DNA of 64,000 bases from Albula goreensis (GCA_022829145.1 CM040758.1:25094575-25158574); one strand, 5' to 3'; counted from the first letter of the stretch, positions 11,676 to 50,243 are shown. The notes: generated by a model from the sequence alone, not told the origin. Made by a program: numbers and translations.

Positions 11676-14291
11676 CAGCGGGCGGGGCGGGGTAATCCTC
11701 TGCGGGAGCTCTGCCGTCTCATGTTTGGCTCATGTTCCGTGTCCCCCGGGACAGGCCACGGATGTGCTCCCCGTAATTACCTAAAACTCTCGCTGTAATA
11801 TCAGTACTTCTACACGGTGTATCAGGTAAACCCCGGGGAAACGCGTTCCCACTGCAGAAAAAACGCACAGAAATGTATTGTCTTGCGGGCTTATCATTGT
11901 ATAAAGAACATGTAATGGTAAATACATTTTTACAGAACTGCATTTTGTATTTTATTACAATGCCTTCAAAGGTACAGTAATTTCTTTATTTTTCTGAACC
12001 ACGGGATGCAGTATCTTAAAGATATGTTTTATTTCAATTAATTAAATGTCCATAGGGGCTGCTGTAATATATTTTGGTAAAGTAAATGAGCTTTTCTTTA
12101 ACCGTCCAGCAGTGGAAAAGGATTCTGTGTAAAAGTGTGAGCTGTGGACGTTGTCCAGTATCAGGGACATTTGAGATAATAAATTAATTAAACATGAAGC
12201 GTTGGGGGTGAGTGCAGTAAAGGACTAACCACTATGGCAGTGTTATTTTCACATTCAACTGTGTAAATGACAATACATAATTATGAAATAAACATGACAG
12301 TAATTGTAAAACTCAGTGTAATAAAACTCCATTTTGATCATTGCACCATGAGTTTGGACTGTTAAAAACAGAATCCTCTTTGAGTGTTTGTATGCATGTG
12401 TGTGTGTGAGTGCCTGTATGTGTATGTTTGTTTCAACTCCAGTAAAATAACCACAGTAGGTGTTTAGCAGTGTACTGTGCAGACAGAGATGTGAAAACAC
12501 TGCCATGGCTGCCTTGTAATGGTGTTTCTGAACGGGGAGCAGGCTTGCTTGGGTTAACGAAACACACATTTGCACAGTGGACAGGCTTGGCATGCAGTGT
12601 TTGTAAATACGGTTGCCAAGCAAACCACACCTGGTGCATGTGCACAACAGACTGGGGGGTGAGGAGAGGCACGCGGCTCCACAGTCAAACGACAGCGACG
12701 ACAACCATGCAGCGACAGCTGGTCACGCTAACTGTCCCTTTTATTGGTGCCCGCAGATTTCTGTGGGTGGATTTGGTTGGTTCAGACAGTTTATCAATCC
12801 ATACTTTGGTTAACTAGGAGGATTAATTTCTGCTTTCACACAATCTTGGGGCAGAGTTACTCTGTTTCAGATTGACAGTCTAGTCGGGCGCATGATTATG
12901 ATGTCATAGAGCCATAAACTGTGAGCCTGAAGAATGGGTCCTGTGTGCTTTTGCACAGTGTTTCAGGGTTATGCCAGTGTTTAATATAAACCAAGGGTAG
13001 GTGCTCTCCCTGACCCCAATGCACCAGCTTCTATGTGGGGAGACATTATGAAGAATGAGCAATGTGGCTGTTTTGCCCCTGAATCAGCTGGGCCTCTGTG
13101 ACACTACACCCCCCCCAGCCCCTCCGGACAGCACCCAAGCCAATCCCACACCCAATCTGCAAACACAAGCGTACTCTAAATACCAACCAGACAACACTCA
13201 GCCTCCTGTCAGCAGCCAACATCCAAAACACTCCCGCACTCCACACTGTGCCCAGTCTCTAGACACAGCCACCCTCCAGTAACACTGCTATTTTATCAAA
13301 TATGTATAGCAAAAGATTAGGTCTGGCGGTGCCTTACTTTCCTCTGGAAATGAACTGGAGACACCTCGTTTAAAAGCATAAATGGTTATGGAGGTGCCAG
13401 AGATGGCAGAGCGCAGCAGCGGCAGTCTCTGGCCCAGATCCTTCAGATCGAAACGGTGAGAACAAGACCAGACGAGGCAGGCTGGCTTCCTGAAAAACAA
13501 ACTTCTCCAGAAACGCTACTGAGTAAAGACTGCGCCGTCCACATCAAAAACAGCGCTTAATAAATTAAAACCTCTGTTTGCATAACGGTGGAGTTATGTG
13601 CGGCTGTGCGGGTCCATCTCGCCCCTAAGCTCCGGCCTTGAGATTCGACACACCGCGTCTCGGAGACCGCAGCAGCTGTCAGCGGGACGTCAGAAGCTCC
13701 GCGGTTCATGCTCAACATGGAAAGTTCCTCTCAACGCGCTCTAAAACGGTCTTTCTGCTAAAGAGTTTGTAACATTTTTTTTTTGTTAGTCTGCACCAGG
13801 CCTGCAGTGGACCCGTCTGCAACGAGAAGAAAGGAAGAAGAAACGCGGAAGGCCGCTAAAAGGCCGCTAAAGAGGCTGTGTCTGGGACCAATTATGGTCA
13901 GACCGCCCCCGGTCTGCTAAATGAGTTTGTTATTTCATGTCAGCCACAGGCCCTGCTTGCCGGGGAGGGGGGGGGGGTCCTGTGACGGGCCTGCAGTGGG
14001 TGGAGGGGCCTGGACCTCTTCCCTTACCCACCCAACACCCCAACACCTTACTAAAGCTCCAGGCTGACACTGTGTGTGTATGTGTGGCAGGGGGGATGGG
14101 GTTTGTGTGAATGGGTGTGTGTGTGTTGCTACGTATGAGCATGTGTTTCCTTGTTTGCGCGTGTGTGTGTGAGTGTGTGTGTGTGTGTCTGAGAGAGAGA
14201 GGAGGGAATGAATGTTTTAATTTATTGAACAACCTCTACCATTCATTTACCCCCAGAGACAGACATTCACAAAAATACAAGCCCTGTGATG

Positions 14292-14295
<4 letters not shown>

Positions 14296-14348
<53 letters not shown>
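14296..14348. repeat. (GA)26 microsatellite
   Basis: 53 bases of uninterrupted GA. A TG-rich tract lies just upstream (about 14070-14190). Confidence 0.97.
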
Positions 14349-14350
<2 letters not shown>

Positions 14351-16984
14351 CGCTTGAATAATGGTCATAATAGAAGTTTCTGATTTGCATTTTTCTAATC
14401 TGGTTTTGCATTTGATTCCTCTTTGAATCTGTGATCCTTTAAGCATCTGTGAGTGATATTTCTGCATTGCCTGGAAACTGCCGATTCATCGCAGTACATG
14501 ATACAGCATGTCATTTTTACTGTGCTAAAAAATGAGAGCAGCCTAACAGGCTCCCCAGTGAAAGCTCTGATACCCAGCACTATAGAGGAGGTAAACCCCC
14601 CGGGATGTGACTGCAGTCCTGTCCACACCTCTGTTCGTCCGCTCATGAGCTAGCCTCATTTTCTGGCTCTGAGCCTGACTAATTTCATCCTCCAATATGA
14701 CTCACCTCTGTCCATCTTGCGACTGTGTATTGCTAATGAACCAATATGTCAGTTACTTCTTCTGACAAATCCTTCCCACAAAAGGAATGGGTCTGTGAAT
14801 TGACAAATCACCTGAGTCAATCAGATCCACCGTTTGAAATCTGCTGGCACCAATCGGACTGCTGGAAGCCTAGGCCAGAAAAGTTAACAAGGTCATCCAG
14901 ACGATCTGTCAGAGAGTATGTTTGTGAAGTCGGCCCATACACAGTTTGTGAGATGGACTCCCTCCATTTCTCCTCCTGAGCTGTGGAGGGGTGAGCTTTG
15001 TGGTGCAAAATGGCCACCGTCTAACCCCCAGGTGGTGGCAGTGGTTGAGGTCACTTCCCCGCCTTCACTGCACAGAGTTTTGAAGCACTATATAAAAAAG
15101 CTCTGTCTGAGTGAAACCCATTGTTGTTAGCATTATAGGGAGGGGCAGGTCCTTGTCTCCCTGGGTTTTTTTCTGCCTGGCACTGGGGTGAGGGCACCCA
15201 AAGGGGTGAAGTTGGTTGTTTACATCCGTTGGCTGGTGTCAAAGGCCCCCAGGCTGCCCTGGAGCAGAGTCAGGGGCGGCCGCTGAGATTGCCTGTTGCT
15301 AGGCAAGGAAGGCCTACCTCGGGAACGTCGCTGTTTTGTTGCGACAAGAGAATGGCGGCAGCTATCAGGAGAATCACAGGTATGATTTTCCAGTTTGATT
15401 GTCCCATTTGTTTCCCTGTAAACCCATTAGCTCTGTGGAAGTGTTCTTCCTGAGTTGGTGAGCAAATACAAAACAAATACATGAAAAAGAGGACCTAAAA
15501 TCTGGGTAGAGCACAACAGTCACATAACATTATAAAATCAGCTGTACTTCCATCTTTACTTGGCTTTTAGAAACCTGTCCGTTATCTGTACCCTGTAGTT
15601 ATAAGCCCTGTCACACCTTTACAGCAGAAGGCGTAAGTTGCAGTTAACCTGGTTCTTGACTGAACAAAACTGAAATTTGCCAAACTTGAACCAAAGTGCT
15701 TTTATGTGAGGATGAAAGTATTAGCCGTTCATACGCTGCATTTTAAAGCCCGGCTGTGAGGCTGACACTTGTTTGATCTTCCTGCAGTGTGTGTGTGTGT
15801 GTGTGTGTGTATATAATATATATAAGATTAAAGCAAAATAACACCTACACAGCCAAATTTCACACTCTCAGGTGTAAGAATCACCTCCAGAAGCGATGAG
15901 GGCTGCTTCCTCACACATCTGTGACATAAGCACCTCTGCATGCAGATGAAGCCGGTTTGGAGGCGGGCTGGGATCTCATGACATCACCACAAGTCTCGGA
16001 ATGCTCGCACAAGGTGTCAGGAATACTGAGACTTAATGGAAGTGCAATCAAATTTTGGAATGCAGTGGGAATCTTTGGAAAAAAAGGCAATTTCATGGGC
16101 TACACTGGCATTTTGTTGTTGTTCCTGTAATAAAACAAATGATATGTTATAATATTATTAATTATTTTCATCATTTGGTATTTTTTATTCTATTGCATTA
16201 CTTTCCATTATGTTTTTATCATTTGGTCATTCATGTTACTTGTGCGTTTTGGTCTGCAAGATTTAATAAAAGGTTCTATATAAATGAAATGCTATACAGT
16301 CTTATAATTATTTATAATTATTGTAAGCCAGGGTAGATGTTTTCTGCCAGAGACAGTTTCGTCTGTGTGTTCAGACAGGCATGTTGCGGCGCTTTGTTGC
16401 CGAAAGCTGCCGCTGAAAGAGCAAATGCGTTGTGACCGCGATTGTTGTGTGATTGGCGTTTTGGCAGGACCCAGGGCCAAGAAGTGCACTGCGAGCACGC
16501 TCGGTGAAAAGAGGAAGGCGTTCTCCCTGTGCCGATTCTGTCTCTAATCGTTGGCCGCGGTCCCGTTGCGGTTCAGCAGCTTTATTGTGGGATTCTCGCG
16601 TGCGGTGACCTTTTCGACCCCAATGCGACCGCTGCCAGGGTAATGTTCACTCCACGTTCAGCCGGGATCAAGTTTGTCTTTTCCTGCTTCTGCTGGAGCT
16701 TAATTACACAGCCTCTCACTTTTAAAGCTTAGTAAAAATATTTTTATCCCTATATGTTTTATCATTTTCTCCAAGGTTTGGTAGCTAGATCAAAGGTGCG
16801 GGCCCTACCCTTTGTAACTGCATCCTCTTGTCAGGTTTGGGGCGCACAGCCTGTCACACCCTACATTGCAAGCGCGAGTGTTGCTAACCCAAGATCGCTC
16901 TGTTGCACGGTCTCGATATGAGGAGCAGCTGTAGTGTCTTCATTTCTACATCATTATGATGTAATCACATTACAGTATGACATC

Positions 16985-17100
16985 ATAAGCATTTAAGCAG
17001 AGGCTCTTACCCAGAGTCACTTACAACGTCGGGGCAAGCGCGTAGCCTGTGTCTGAAGTGCAAAAGTACCCAAGAGGAGTACAGCCTTAGACAAAAATTA
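16985..17100. repeat. Degenerate SINE-like fragment
   Basis: Contains GCTCTTACCCAGAGTCACTTACAA, a form of the TGCTCTTATCCAGAGCAACTTAC word common in fish SINE/LINE-related repeats, followed by AAGTACCCAAGAGGAGTACA. Confidence 0.5.
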
Positions 17101-18784
17101 TAATTAGCAGGTATAAGAACACAAAGAAATGTTGGGCACCCACCTGCACGTGCAGGTGAAATGGCCTGTCCATAAGACAAACGACTCTACCCTCCCCCCC
17201 AGCCCTGAACTGTGTCTGTGCACCAGGAGGGGACTGAACCAGGGTCAAGTTTCCCCTACACATATCTTAACCTTATCCAGTGTTAACCAAAAGGCCATGC
17301 TGATTCTAGATCAGGGCTAGTGTTCATGAAGAGTCTCAAAGAGTGCTGGAAGAAGGTAAGAGTGCTGGTCTACAAAGTTTTCCTAATTTAATGAAAAAGT
17401 TGTCTTTTGCCATATGTTTTAAATGTAATTGTACACTAACCCAGCTTAGATTGTTGCTAAGGCGTTACTTTAACCTTCCATGGTAGAAAACAAGCTACCG
17501 GCAACTTTCTGTCATCCGCAGTTAACTCATAAGTCTCACATCTGAGACTGTGCTGACACAAGATCCCATTCTTCTGATTGGCTGGGATGGGTATTGTCAT
17601 TTTTTACTATTCCAAGAAAAAGGAAGATTATGCTGTTGATTATCTCAATATTAAATTCACACAGATTATTTGCATGCAGAAAACACAGACATATTGACAC
17701 TGTTCCAGTAGAATTTGACATTTCTTCCTTAGCCTCCTCAGTGAGTCAACAAGCTGGGATTTAAACCGTGTGTATTTTTTGTGAAAAACACCCGCCAGGG
17801 TTGTGCTACCCTCCTAGTTACGGCATATATTGTTGTTTATTTTTGTGTCTGTCTGAGTTAATATCCTACATAAAATGGCATTTCAGACCAAAACCTGCTG
17901 ACAAAGTTTGTGGTTTGTTACAATTTCCTGTTCCTTAGGCTGTGTGTGTGTGTGTGTGTGTGCTTTTTTCACACAGCATCAAGTGCCATTCCCGCTGCAG
18001 TTGGCATGACGACATCCGTGTGAATGGAACCTTTTAGTTTCACGTATCGCAGCCACAGCGTTTAGCGTCTGAACGCAGCTGGTGTTACCGCCTTTCAGTT
18101 CAGCGGGTTAAAAAGACAACTCCCTCTTCTTTTCCTACCGGCATTTGTCAAAATTTTCTGTACTTTGTGTTTTTAGCACTGGATTTGGAACATTTTAGGA
18201 CATTTCTAGGCTGTTTATACTTAACTATATATCTGTGTTTAATGTCATATCCAAAGCATGTTATGTCCAGAATGAGGACATCCTTATATGACACTGAGAT
18301 CCTGACAGGAAGTGACCCTGTTTGACTTTGGCAGGTGTACATGGATAATATATGTATGAAAATGTTATGTGGAACTGTAGATATGCTTCAGATGTGGAAT
18401 GTATTTTTTATCAGATCAAAACCGTGATGAGTCCTGGATGCCAGAGATATTGATATGTAGCGGGGGGTGGGGAGGAACTTAAACGAGCGCCTCTTGTCTT
18501 GACTTGCGTGATCACCGGAGATGCACACAGCTGAAATGAAAGCCTGCAGTCACGATGAAGGAGTAAATGAGGAACCCTCACTCACCATGTCAGACTCTCA
18601 AATTCTTTTAAAGTTCAGCCCTGTTCAGGTGGATGCATTAGTGCATAAGTAAGGTAAATATTTCTGATGGGAGGGATGTGTGTCTGTGTGTTTTTTTAAC
18701 GTCAAAGTGATCTGGAAAAACTACCTAGAGAGACTGCCACTTTAGAGGCACCTGACTGCACACTTTTGTCCTCAGTTCAGATGA

Positions 18785-18965
18785 AAGGGTTCTGCATTTA
18801 GCAGACATTCTTTTCCAGAACAGCTAACACATGCATATGGAAATGTTGCTGAATCTGATAATACATGTCCTGCTCAAGGGTACTACAGCAGAGCCCTACC
18901 TGAGAACTAAATCCACCCCATCTGAACTGAAAGACCAGCTCCTTAACCATTATACCACACCGCTG
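18785..18965. repeat. Degenerate SINE-like fragment
   Basis: Reads GCATTTAGCAGACATTCTTT, then CTGCTCAAGGGTACTACAGC and CTCCTTAACCATTATACCAC: the core and tail phrases of a widespread fish interspersed repeat. Confidence 0.7.
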
Positions 18966-20284
18966 TCCAATTTTGCTTTCAGATCCTCTTCTCTATATTT
19001 TCTAAATTGGGACCCTATGGATGGTTGAATTGAGGCTAGTCTATGTCTAGCCCCAGTAGATGCTAATTATTAGGGTTGCTGCACTTTTACTTCACTGAGT
19101 TCTTTGCACTTCCATGCTGAAGGGTGTTAGCCACAGGAATCAATTATAAATTATGAATTTCCTTCTCAAAATCTGGATTTCGTATGCAAAAAATGAGGGG
19201 GATAATATTCCTGCATGATTTATGTTGGTGTTCTGAGAAGTAGCTGAATATGATGGAGTGTTGAAGGTTCACTGCCCTCAGGGCATCATGATAATTTCAT
19301 TTAAAAGTGGACCCCCCCAAATTATCCAGACATCATTTCTGCAGAATTACTTTATTTACTCAAAAGAGTCGCAAACGAGCAGCAGAACTGCTGTATGTTC
19401 AGACGATGATGATGATGATGATGGTGATGAAAATAAACGAAGCTGCCGTGTCCCTCGTCTGTTCATTTTAAACGTGATGTCTCTGTCCATAATTTGGCAC
19501 AGAAAAAAATAGGTTTTGTGATAATGAGATCCCTGGGGATGACGGCATTGACATTTGTTGAAAATGTCATTGTCGTGCTCATTAGAGTCTGTGTGCTAGG
19601 CCCACCAGCAGCCAGGAACGCTGTAAGAACCTGCGCTGCAATGTGCCAGCTCTATTTGCTTCACATGAAGCAGGTTAATCACTCTTCATCACATGCGATG
19701 TAAGGTCACAGGTTAAAATGAGAGATATAAACACATCAGGAAGGAATGTTGTTCTGAACTCTGTAATGGTGTCATTTTTGAAAAATGGATTGATGTGAAT
19801 CTTTTGTTGATTGACATCATTAGTTAGGTAACTGCCACCATATTTTAAAAATAGAATGCTAAATTATAGCTGTTTTACTTATTAGTAAAGTTAGTTTAAA
19901 TTAAGCAAACAAGCATCGGTAATCATGATCTCCAAAAATGAAAGCTTCTTTATGAGACATCTTCTAGTCTCCTCAAGCTGTAGAAACAAGCGGACACAGA
20001 CTGAAAACTCACCTGTTTGTGCTGCAACTAATCTCAACCATAATTCTGAGCAAAATAATCACAATAAAACATCTTTCTGTCTTAATTGTGCATCCCTGGT
20101 TATGACGCTCATAAGACAATATGCTGTTCTGAGCTGAGCATGTAACACTGTGTTTTATATTAAGCCTTCAAATCTGTTGGCTACTTAAAGCAGTCTTTAA
20201 CCCCCAGCTCTAGTACCTAGCGTGGCACTTATCGGCGTGTCGTAGGTTTAACTTATGACTCATAATCTGCTGTAACCCTCTTTA

Positions 20285-20345
20285 TATGGCTCAGGATAAG
20301 AGCGTCCACTAAGTAACTGCATGTAACATGAATTTACTGTAGTCT
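20285..20345. repeat. SINE-like tail
   Basis: GGATAAGAGCGTCCACTAAG resembles the GGATAAGAGCGTCTGCTAAA tail found in fish SINEs. It is followed by a CT microsatellite (20341-20380). Confidence 0.5.
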
Positions 20346-20978
20346 CTCTCTCTCTCTCTCCCTCTCTCTCTCTCTCTCCCGCCCTCTGCTCAGTGAAGTT
20401 ATCGCACAGGAGCCAGAACAGGAAATGTCACCTGTGTTATCAGTGGCAGCGATTTCCCTGCATGGGTCAGGGACACAACTGGTCCTTATTTCAGGTGTAA
20501 TTCACAAAATAAATTTGGGCCTGTCATTGTTTCCCTGCACACAACCAGGTGTGACCGGAGCGAGAGCTGAGAACAGTTCTAATGGTCCCGAGACCAGTTT
20601 TACTGGTACAAACTCTTTTACTGGTGCAGTGGCAAAGATAATTCACATATTAAATAAAATAAATTTGGGCCTTATGTCAGTTGTACATTAGTGCATCCAC
20701 CCTATAATAATAGAGCCCCCAACAGCTCAGACCACCAAGTGTACACAGGTGTGACCATATATGTATTCACACATATTGTTCCACATTAGGCTAACAGAAC
20801 CGCATTTCATATTTACTTTATCTATTGAAATGTACACGATGCAGAAAGGTTGTTCATAATTGAGTGATTGTTATTTGTTGGTTTTGCCTGATTTTCACAG
20901 TCCCTTCCTCGCTTGTCCTGACAGCAGGACCCCATTACTGATGTAAATAACCCACACGCCTCCGTCTCTGTGTTTCAG

Positions 20979-45356
<24,378 letters not shown>

Positions 45357-47320
45357 GGGGGTGGGGGGGGGGTGCAACGCCCCTCAGAATTTTGATTTTT
45401 GGTTTTTTCGCCCTCTCTTCTTTTACTTGAAATTATGCTGCAATGCAAATGACCTGCCACTTCCAGATGACTCTTATAATAACTCTCAGGTTTGCCTCCA
45501 TGTTACCTTCACCTGGAAAAAGGTGTGCCTCCTTCACCTGGAAAAGCCACGATACCTTCACCTGGAAAAGCCTAATCAAAAACAAGGAGGAAAGCACAGA
45601 ACAACAAAAGTGAAATAAAAATGAAGAGCATGAACAGAGACAGGACATGGACAGAGGAGTGTCTTCGAGACGTTGTGGCTGTTCTCTTCCTTTTCACTAA
45701 CGCATACCTGACACTGGGCCCCCATCTCAATGTTCAGGTTCAGGTGTTGGGCTGTGTGTTGGGCGGGCGATACACTTGGTCATTTGTACAAGCACTTCAG
45801 CGACAGACATGTCTAAACCTGCACTGGAGGATGGGTGTGCGAAAGTTATCCTGTCCCAAGCAACGTTGCTCCAGTCCCGTTAGTGTACAGGTATACTGTC
45901 ACAGAATTACAGAAATGCAGCGACATACAACAGTTTTTTGTAACTAAATCTAAGCAAAGCGTAAAGGCTCACTTTTCTAAAGCATGACATAAACACACTT
46001 TTAAAATGTTTTGTTCAAATACAAGAAACCCTCAATTTTCATACATTTCGGTATGAGAAAATATTTTAATTGAATAGGGTATTGTCATGACAGCGAACAC
46101 AGTTGGTAAATAGAATGTAAACGCATACCCTAACATCTGTCTGATAAGAGTGGTGTGGCATTAGCTGGTCATGTGACTGTGGAAGTGTAGGGGGAACTGA
46201 CTGATTATTGGTCTGTGGTCATGTGACCCCACCTCCTGGGGGAGGAGCCTAGACTGAGGTTGGCAATGGAACCAGACATCCTGTTGGACTGATAAAGTCC
46301 ATTCTTGAATTGTTTTATTTGTGTCCTTTTTTATCGGATTACTCTTATTTATTATTTTGTGTAGTATTCTGTTTACCTTGCAGAGAACTCTACTGCCATC
46401 ATGAGTTTTCCTTACTCACTGTGGAAACCGCTCTGTTCTAATACAGGAGAACCTCAGAAGGAGAATTCCAGAAGAAACCTCCTCAGTTTGTGTGTGTGTG
46501 TTTGTGTGTGTGTGTTTCATCACAGGCAACGCCTGACCACGTCTTTTTAAAATGAATACAGGTATGCGCTGCATAACATCCATTTGGGCAACGTCCAACC
46601 GCCTACATGTCCGTGGTCCCATAAGGTTATAGAGTTAGTTCAGAAATCCCGATCAGAGAACGGGATGTAGTGGACGTAACCTGTTTAACCCATATATTAC
46701 CTTGTCAGATACATTAGCTGAAATACAGTACTGTATGTGTACAGTATCTTGGTTATTTATTCAATACAGGTACACTACAGTATCCCATATAGCTTTGATC
46801 ATATGGTGTTTGCACAACGTCCAAATCACATAACGTCCTATTTCACAGAAAGTATCGTGGACGTTAAGCGACGCATATCTGTAATTGCTCTCTGATTATC
46901 ATTCCTCAGCCCAAAGATGTTTGTATTGTATGAATAATATGAGTGTACATTGTTTTTTATGTACATATAAATGGTGGTATACTTGTGATAGAGATGTTAT
47001 CTTTCATTTCTTGGAAGGCTGTGAATTTCTTTTATTATTTTAATCTGACAGAATTCCCATTCCAGCCTCACACAAAGTCAGCTGGCGCGTGGGCCTCGTG
47101 TGTTTGTCCTGCACACGGTATGCAAACGTTGATTAGAGACTACATGCGCAGCGGCAGACATTGGTGCTAAATTGTCTGTGTTGTTAATGTCCGTCTTAAG
47201 TTCTCATGTCTGCATATCTAAGGGCTGCATCCGTTATTCATACTTAATAACACATTAGTAACAGCATCATGTGTCCTTATAAACACATTTTTTTTAAAGC
47301 AACATGAATAAATATTAGTA
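45357..47320 (+). other. mllt3: Probable mllt3 3'UTR with proximal and distal poly(A) signals
   Basis: After the stop there is no further coding match. A first AATAAA lies at 45614-45619 and another at 47307-47312. Between them are AT-rich UTR-like sequence, a Pumilio-type TGTACATA at 46960-46967, and an inserted MITE at 46559-46881. Mammalian MLLT3 has a long 3'UTR (family knowledge), so use of the distal signal is plausible. The real end is not determined from sequence. Confidence 0.45.
46559..46881 (-). mobile_element. TA-flanked MITE, copy 2 (in probable mllt3 3'UTR)
   Basis: 323 bases starting CAGGTATGCG and ending CGCATATCTG, flanked by TA on each side. Terminal inverted repeats are about 25 bases with mismatches (right end reversed: CAGATATGCGTCGCTTAACG). 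It is the reverse-oriented relative of 8446-8761. Confidence 0.85.
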
Positions 47321-50243
47321 CATGTTGTAGTAAGAAAGAGGGAGGCTGGGTTGTACTGTTATAGTATCGCGCATCTCAGCAGTGCAATGGCAGGCGTGTT
47401 GTTTTCATATTTTCACCCAAACATTCTGGTAAGGGCATGGGTTTCTAACCCAGACTTTATGTGTATCAAGAATTAAAAATTGTTTTGTTTTTATGACACT
47501 ACTGCTCTCTTGTGGTGAAATATTTGATGCAGGACTTAATGGAGTGTTGCCTTGCAAGTTTTAAGTTGCGTCTGTTTGGCTGAAGGAAAACATCAAGCCT
47601 TGTGCTCATCGTTACCCTGAGAGGAAGTGTCAGTCTGCATTCTCCGTCCTCATTCCCTTTATGTGTAACACATTAACTAACATTTATCACTGCTGGCTAA
47701 CCAACATAAATGTGCTTATTAACAATGAGCAATGCTGTTATTACTACATTAATAAGCATTCATGACTGACCTTTGTCCTATAAGAATGCCATGCTGCTTC
47801 ACGGACCATAGCATCGCAATCAATATTACGATATCTTTACAAACCATTCAATGAGCGGTAACAATCAAACTACATGATAAGACTCAAAAGAGAAGATTGT
47901 ACCATTTAATCTGACCAGCTAAGAAAGACACTGTAATACATACAGCCCAAATGTTACTGTAACTATCACCAGGCCAATATTTGAAAATTAGCTAGCTACA
48001 AATCATTCAGCTGGATTGTCTCACCTCTGTATTTTGTTGTTTTATTGGCCATTTTTTTACATAGGAAGTTTTACCAGAAATTTTTCACTCTTCCATTTTG
48101 AAATCTGTAAATGTGTTTTGTCTTTTTTTTTTTTTTGCAAGTAGTTAGACTCAGGGTTGTTGTTGGAGTATTGTGTGTTGAGAGAGCTCGCTTGATTGCA
48201 CTTACGTGTCACAGACGTTTTTGGTTGCGTGCTTAGATTCATTGCCAGGACATTCTCATCGTTGGCATCAGTGTCCTGGAAAAAAAAACTTGTATCTCAC
48301 ATCTTTTTTTACTCACATCATCAGCTGTGTCATGGCTCTGTTTCAACAATTTGCGACTAATAAACTTTATTCAAAGCACCGTATGACTTTTGCCAGTCTA
48401 ATCCAATATAAATTGATAATCTGTTTTTTTCTCATTAGTGAGGAAAAAAATGAGATACAATTTTTTTTTAACACCGATGATAAGGTTGTTGTAGAAAGAT
48501 TTGATAAATAACACAAAAATTAAACTATGGAAATCAAAGACCAAAAGATAATTGCCTAATATCCAGCAATTTCTTTCTCCAACCATAGAATAAATAATAC
48601 ATTCAAGAAAGGCGAAAGAAGACAAGGACTGATGAACTATTATTAAATAATAAGGAAATTAAACCACTTTAAAAATGTACTCTTCATGCTCCATTTCTGT
48701 CAACACTCCTGTACTTAATTGTACAGTAACTGTACAATTCTATGTACTTGCACACCTTAGATATTTGTTCACACTATCCATGTAGACAGCTGGATTTAAA
48801 TGGGGTAATGTAGATGAGGTGGCATGCTCAGTCCAGCTCTTTACAAAACAAGAATATCCTGTCTGTGAGCAATGAAGAGCTTTTGATGGTCATACCTGTC
48901 TCAAAACAATATTTGAATTGCTTTTGCCCTCCCAAATATTGAAGCTCTTTGACTCCAGAATTCTGTGAAGTGTCAGGTACAATAGATTTAGATACATTTC
49001 TTGAAGAGGAAATTGAAACGGTTGTTATGCTTCGTATATGAAAGTTTCAGAGCCAAAAACTTGATGGAAAATTGATGAATGTCTGGGCTATGATTTTGTA
49101 CCTTAATGGAAAAAAAATACCCATCTGGTTCTGAAGTGCATAAGAAACCATTACTGAAATTATTCTATGAATGTCAAACTCAGGGGATTTGCCTGCATGC
49201 TTCCATTGTGTCTAATGGAAAATCTTAACGTACTAAGTTCTTAGGGAAGTATTGTTTTAAGTTACTGAATGTTACCTGAGGTTATCTTTGATCATCATGG
49301 GAATTTTGAGATATAAAATGACTTGAAGCTGAATTGGTTATGCACGGTAGACTGTCGCTTCCCAGCCTGCATGTATGGGCTGGATTCTGCATTTTTTTAG
49401 GGTCAAATCATCCATATCATCTAATTCTGCGATGCATTGTGGGAAACATTCATTTTATTCCAGATCTGACATGCTCGGCGGAAAGGACCGTGAAAACAGT
49501 AAGTACTGTTAAATGGACCAGCCCTTGACATGTGGAGCGCATATGGTTTTTATAGCTTTTGTCAAGGTGGGTGGTTCAACAAAAAGTCCTGGAAGTCTTC
49601 CAAAACCACAACTTTTTATCTAAATGCCCCAGGAGAGCTTAAGGAAAATTAAGTCAAATCCATTTGACATTTCTGCAAGGTGTATGCTACCTTAGTTCAT
49701 CTTCAATGGGAGCGGGCTGGATCTGGACTCTTGTACATTTCTTATGCATGCTTATGTATGACAAATACAATTTTCAGTTGCAAATGCCGTCGGTTCCAGC
49801 CTCCACCTACAAGCCCATTCACATGATGTGTGAGGATGCTGGCAAATTGGCAGCAAGCTGGTACCTTCAGCCCTGATGCCTGACACTGTCCTTCCTATGG
49901 CAGCTGTGCATGTTAAAAACGATGAGGGACGTTCACCCACGTGGAACGGAATTCCTTGGCTCTCCACGAACACGGGTGCCAAAGACAGTCGATGTCAAAT
50001 GGACCGTTACCTGGTCAGGCAGCTGAGTGAGTCCCAGCCATGTTTCTGTGAACCGTCCTCCCATCAGAACTAGTCTTAGTGTTACTTTGATACCAACAGT
50101 TTGTTACTCTGAGTCTATTGCTTCCCACTTTCAGTTAAGATTTACAGTGCAGTAGGAAAAAAAGGCTTTTACGTGCATGGTAAAATTCACCAGCAGGTAG
50201 CATTAGCATTATTATCCAAAAACAAAGCGGGTCTAAGTAAGCA

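Larger units (their letters stand above)
1..20978 (+). other. mllt3: Presumed 5' intron of mllt3 (no exon recognised)
   Basis: No stretch matching AF9 residues 1-65 or any other known protein was seen on either strand, although the exon at 20979 needs upstream coding exons. This is therefore read as a large intron. It holds simple repeats, a foldback element (2466-2868), a tandem duplication (3020-3640), a MITE (8446-8761), SINE fragments, and GC-rich blocks near 6700-7320, 10900-11060, 11280-11560, 13540-13920 and 16340-16640 that could be regulatory. The open frames of 60-149 codons here look random or repeat-derived. Confidence 0.7.

Noticed and set aside
12255..12704. 149-codon - strand frame
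   Set aside because: Low-complexity composition (His, Thr, Cys), no domain, no splice partner, and it overlaps a TG-rich tract.
15352..15380. Possible short first exon (ATGGCGGCAGC... followed by GTATGA) in a GC-rich context
   Set aside because: It encodes MAAAIRRITG, unlike the AF9 N-terminus. Without transcript evidence it cannot be distinguished from chance.
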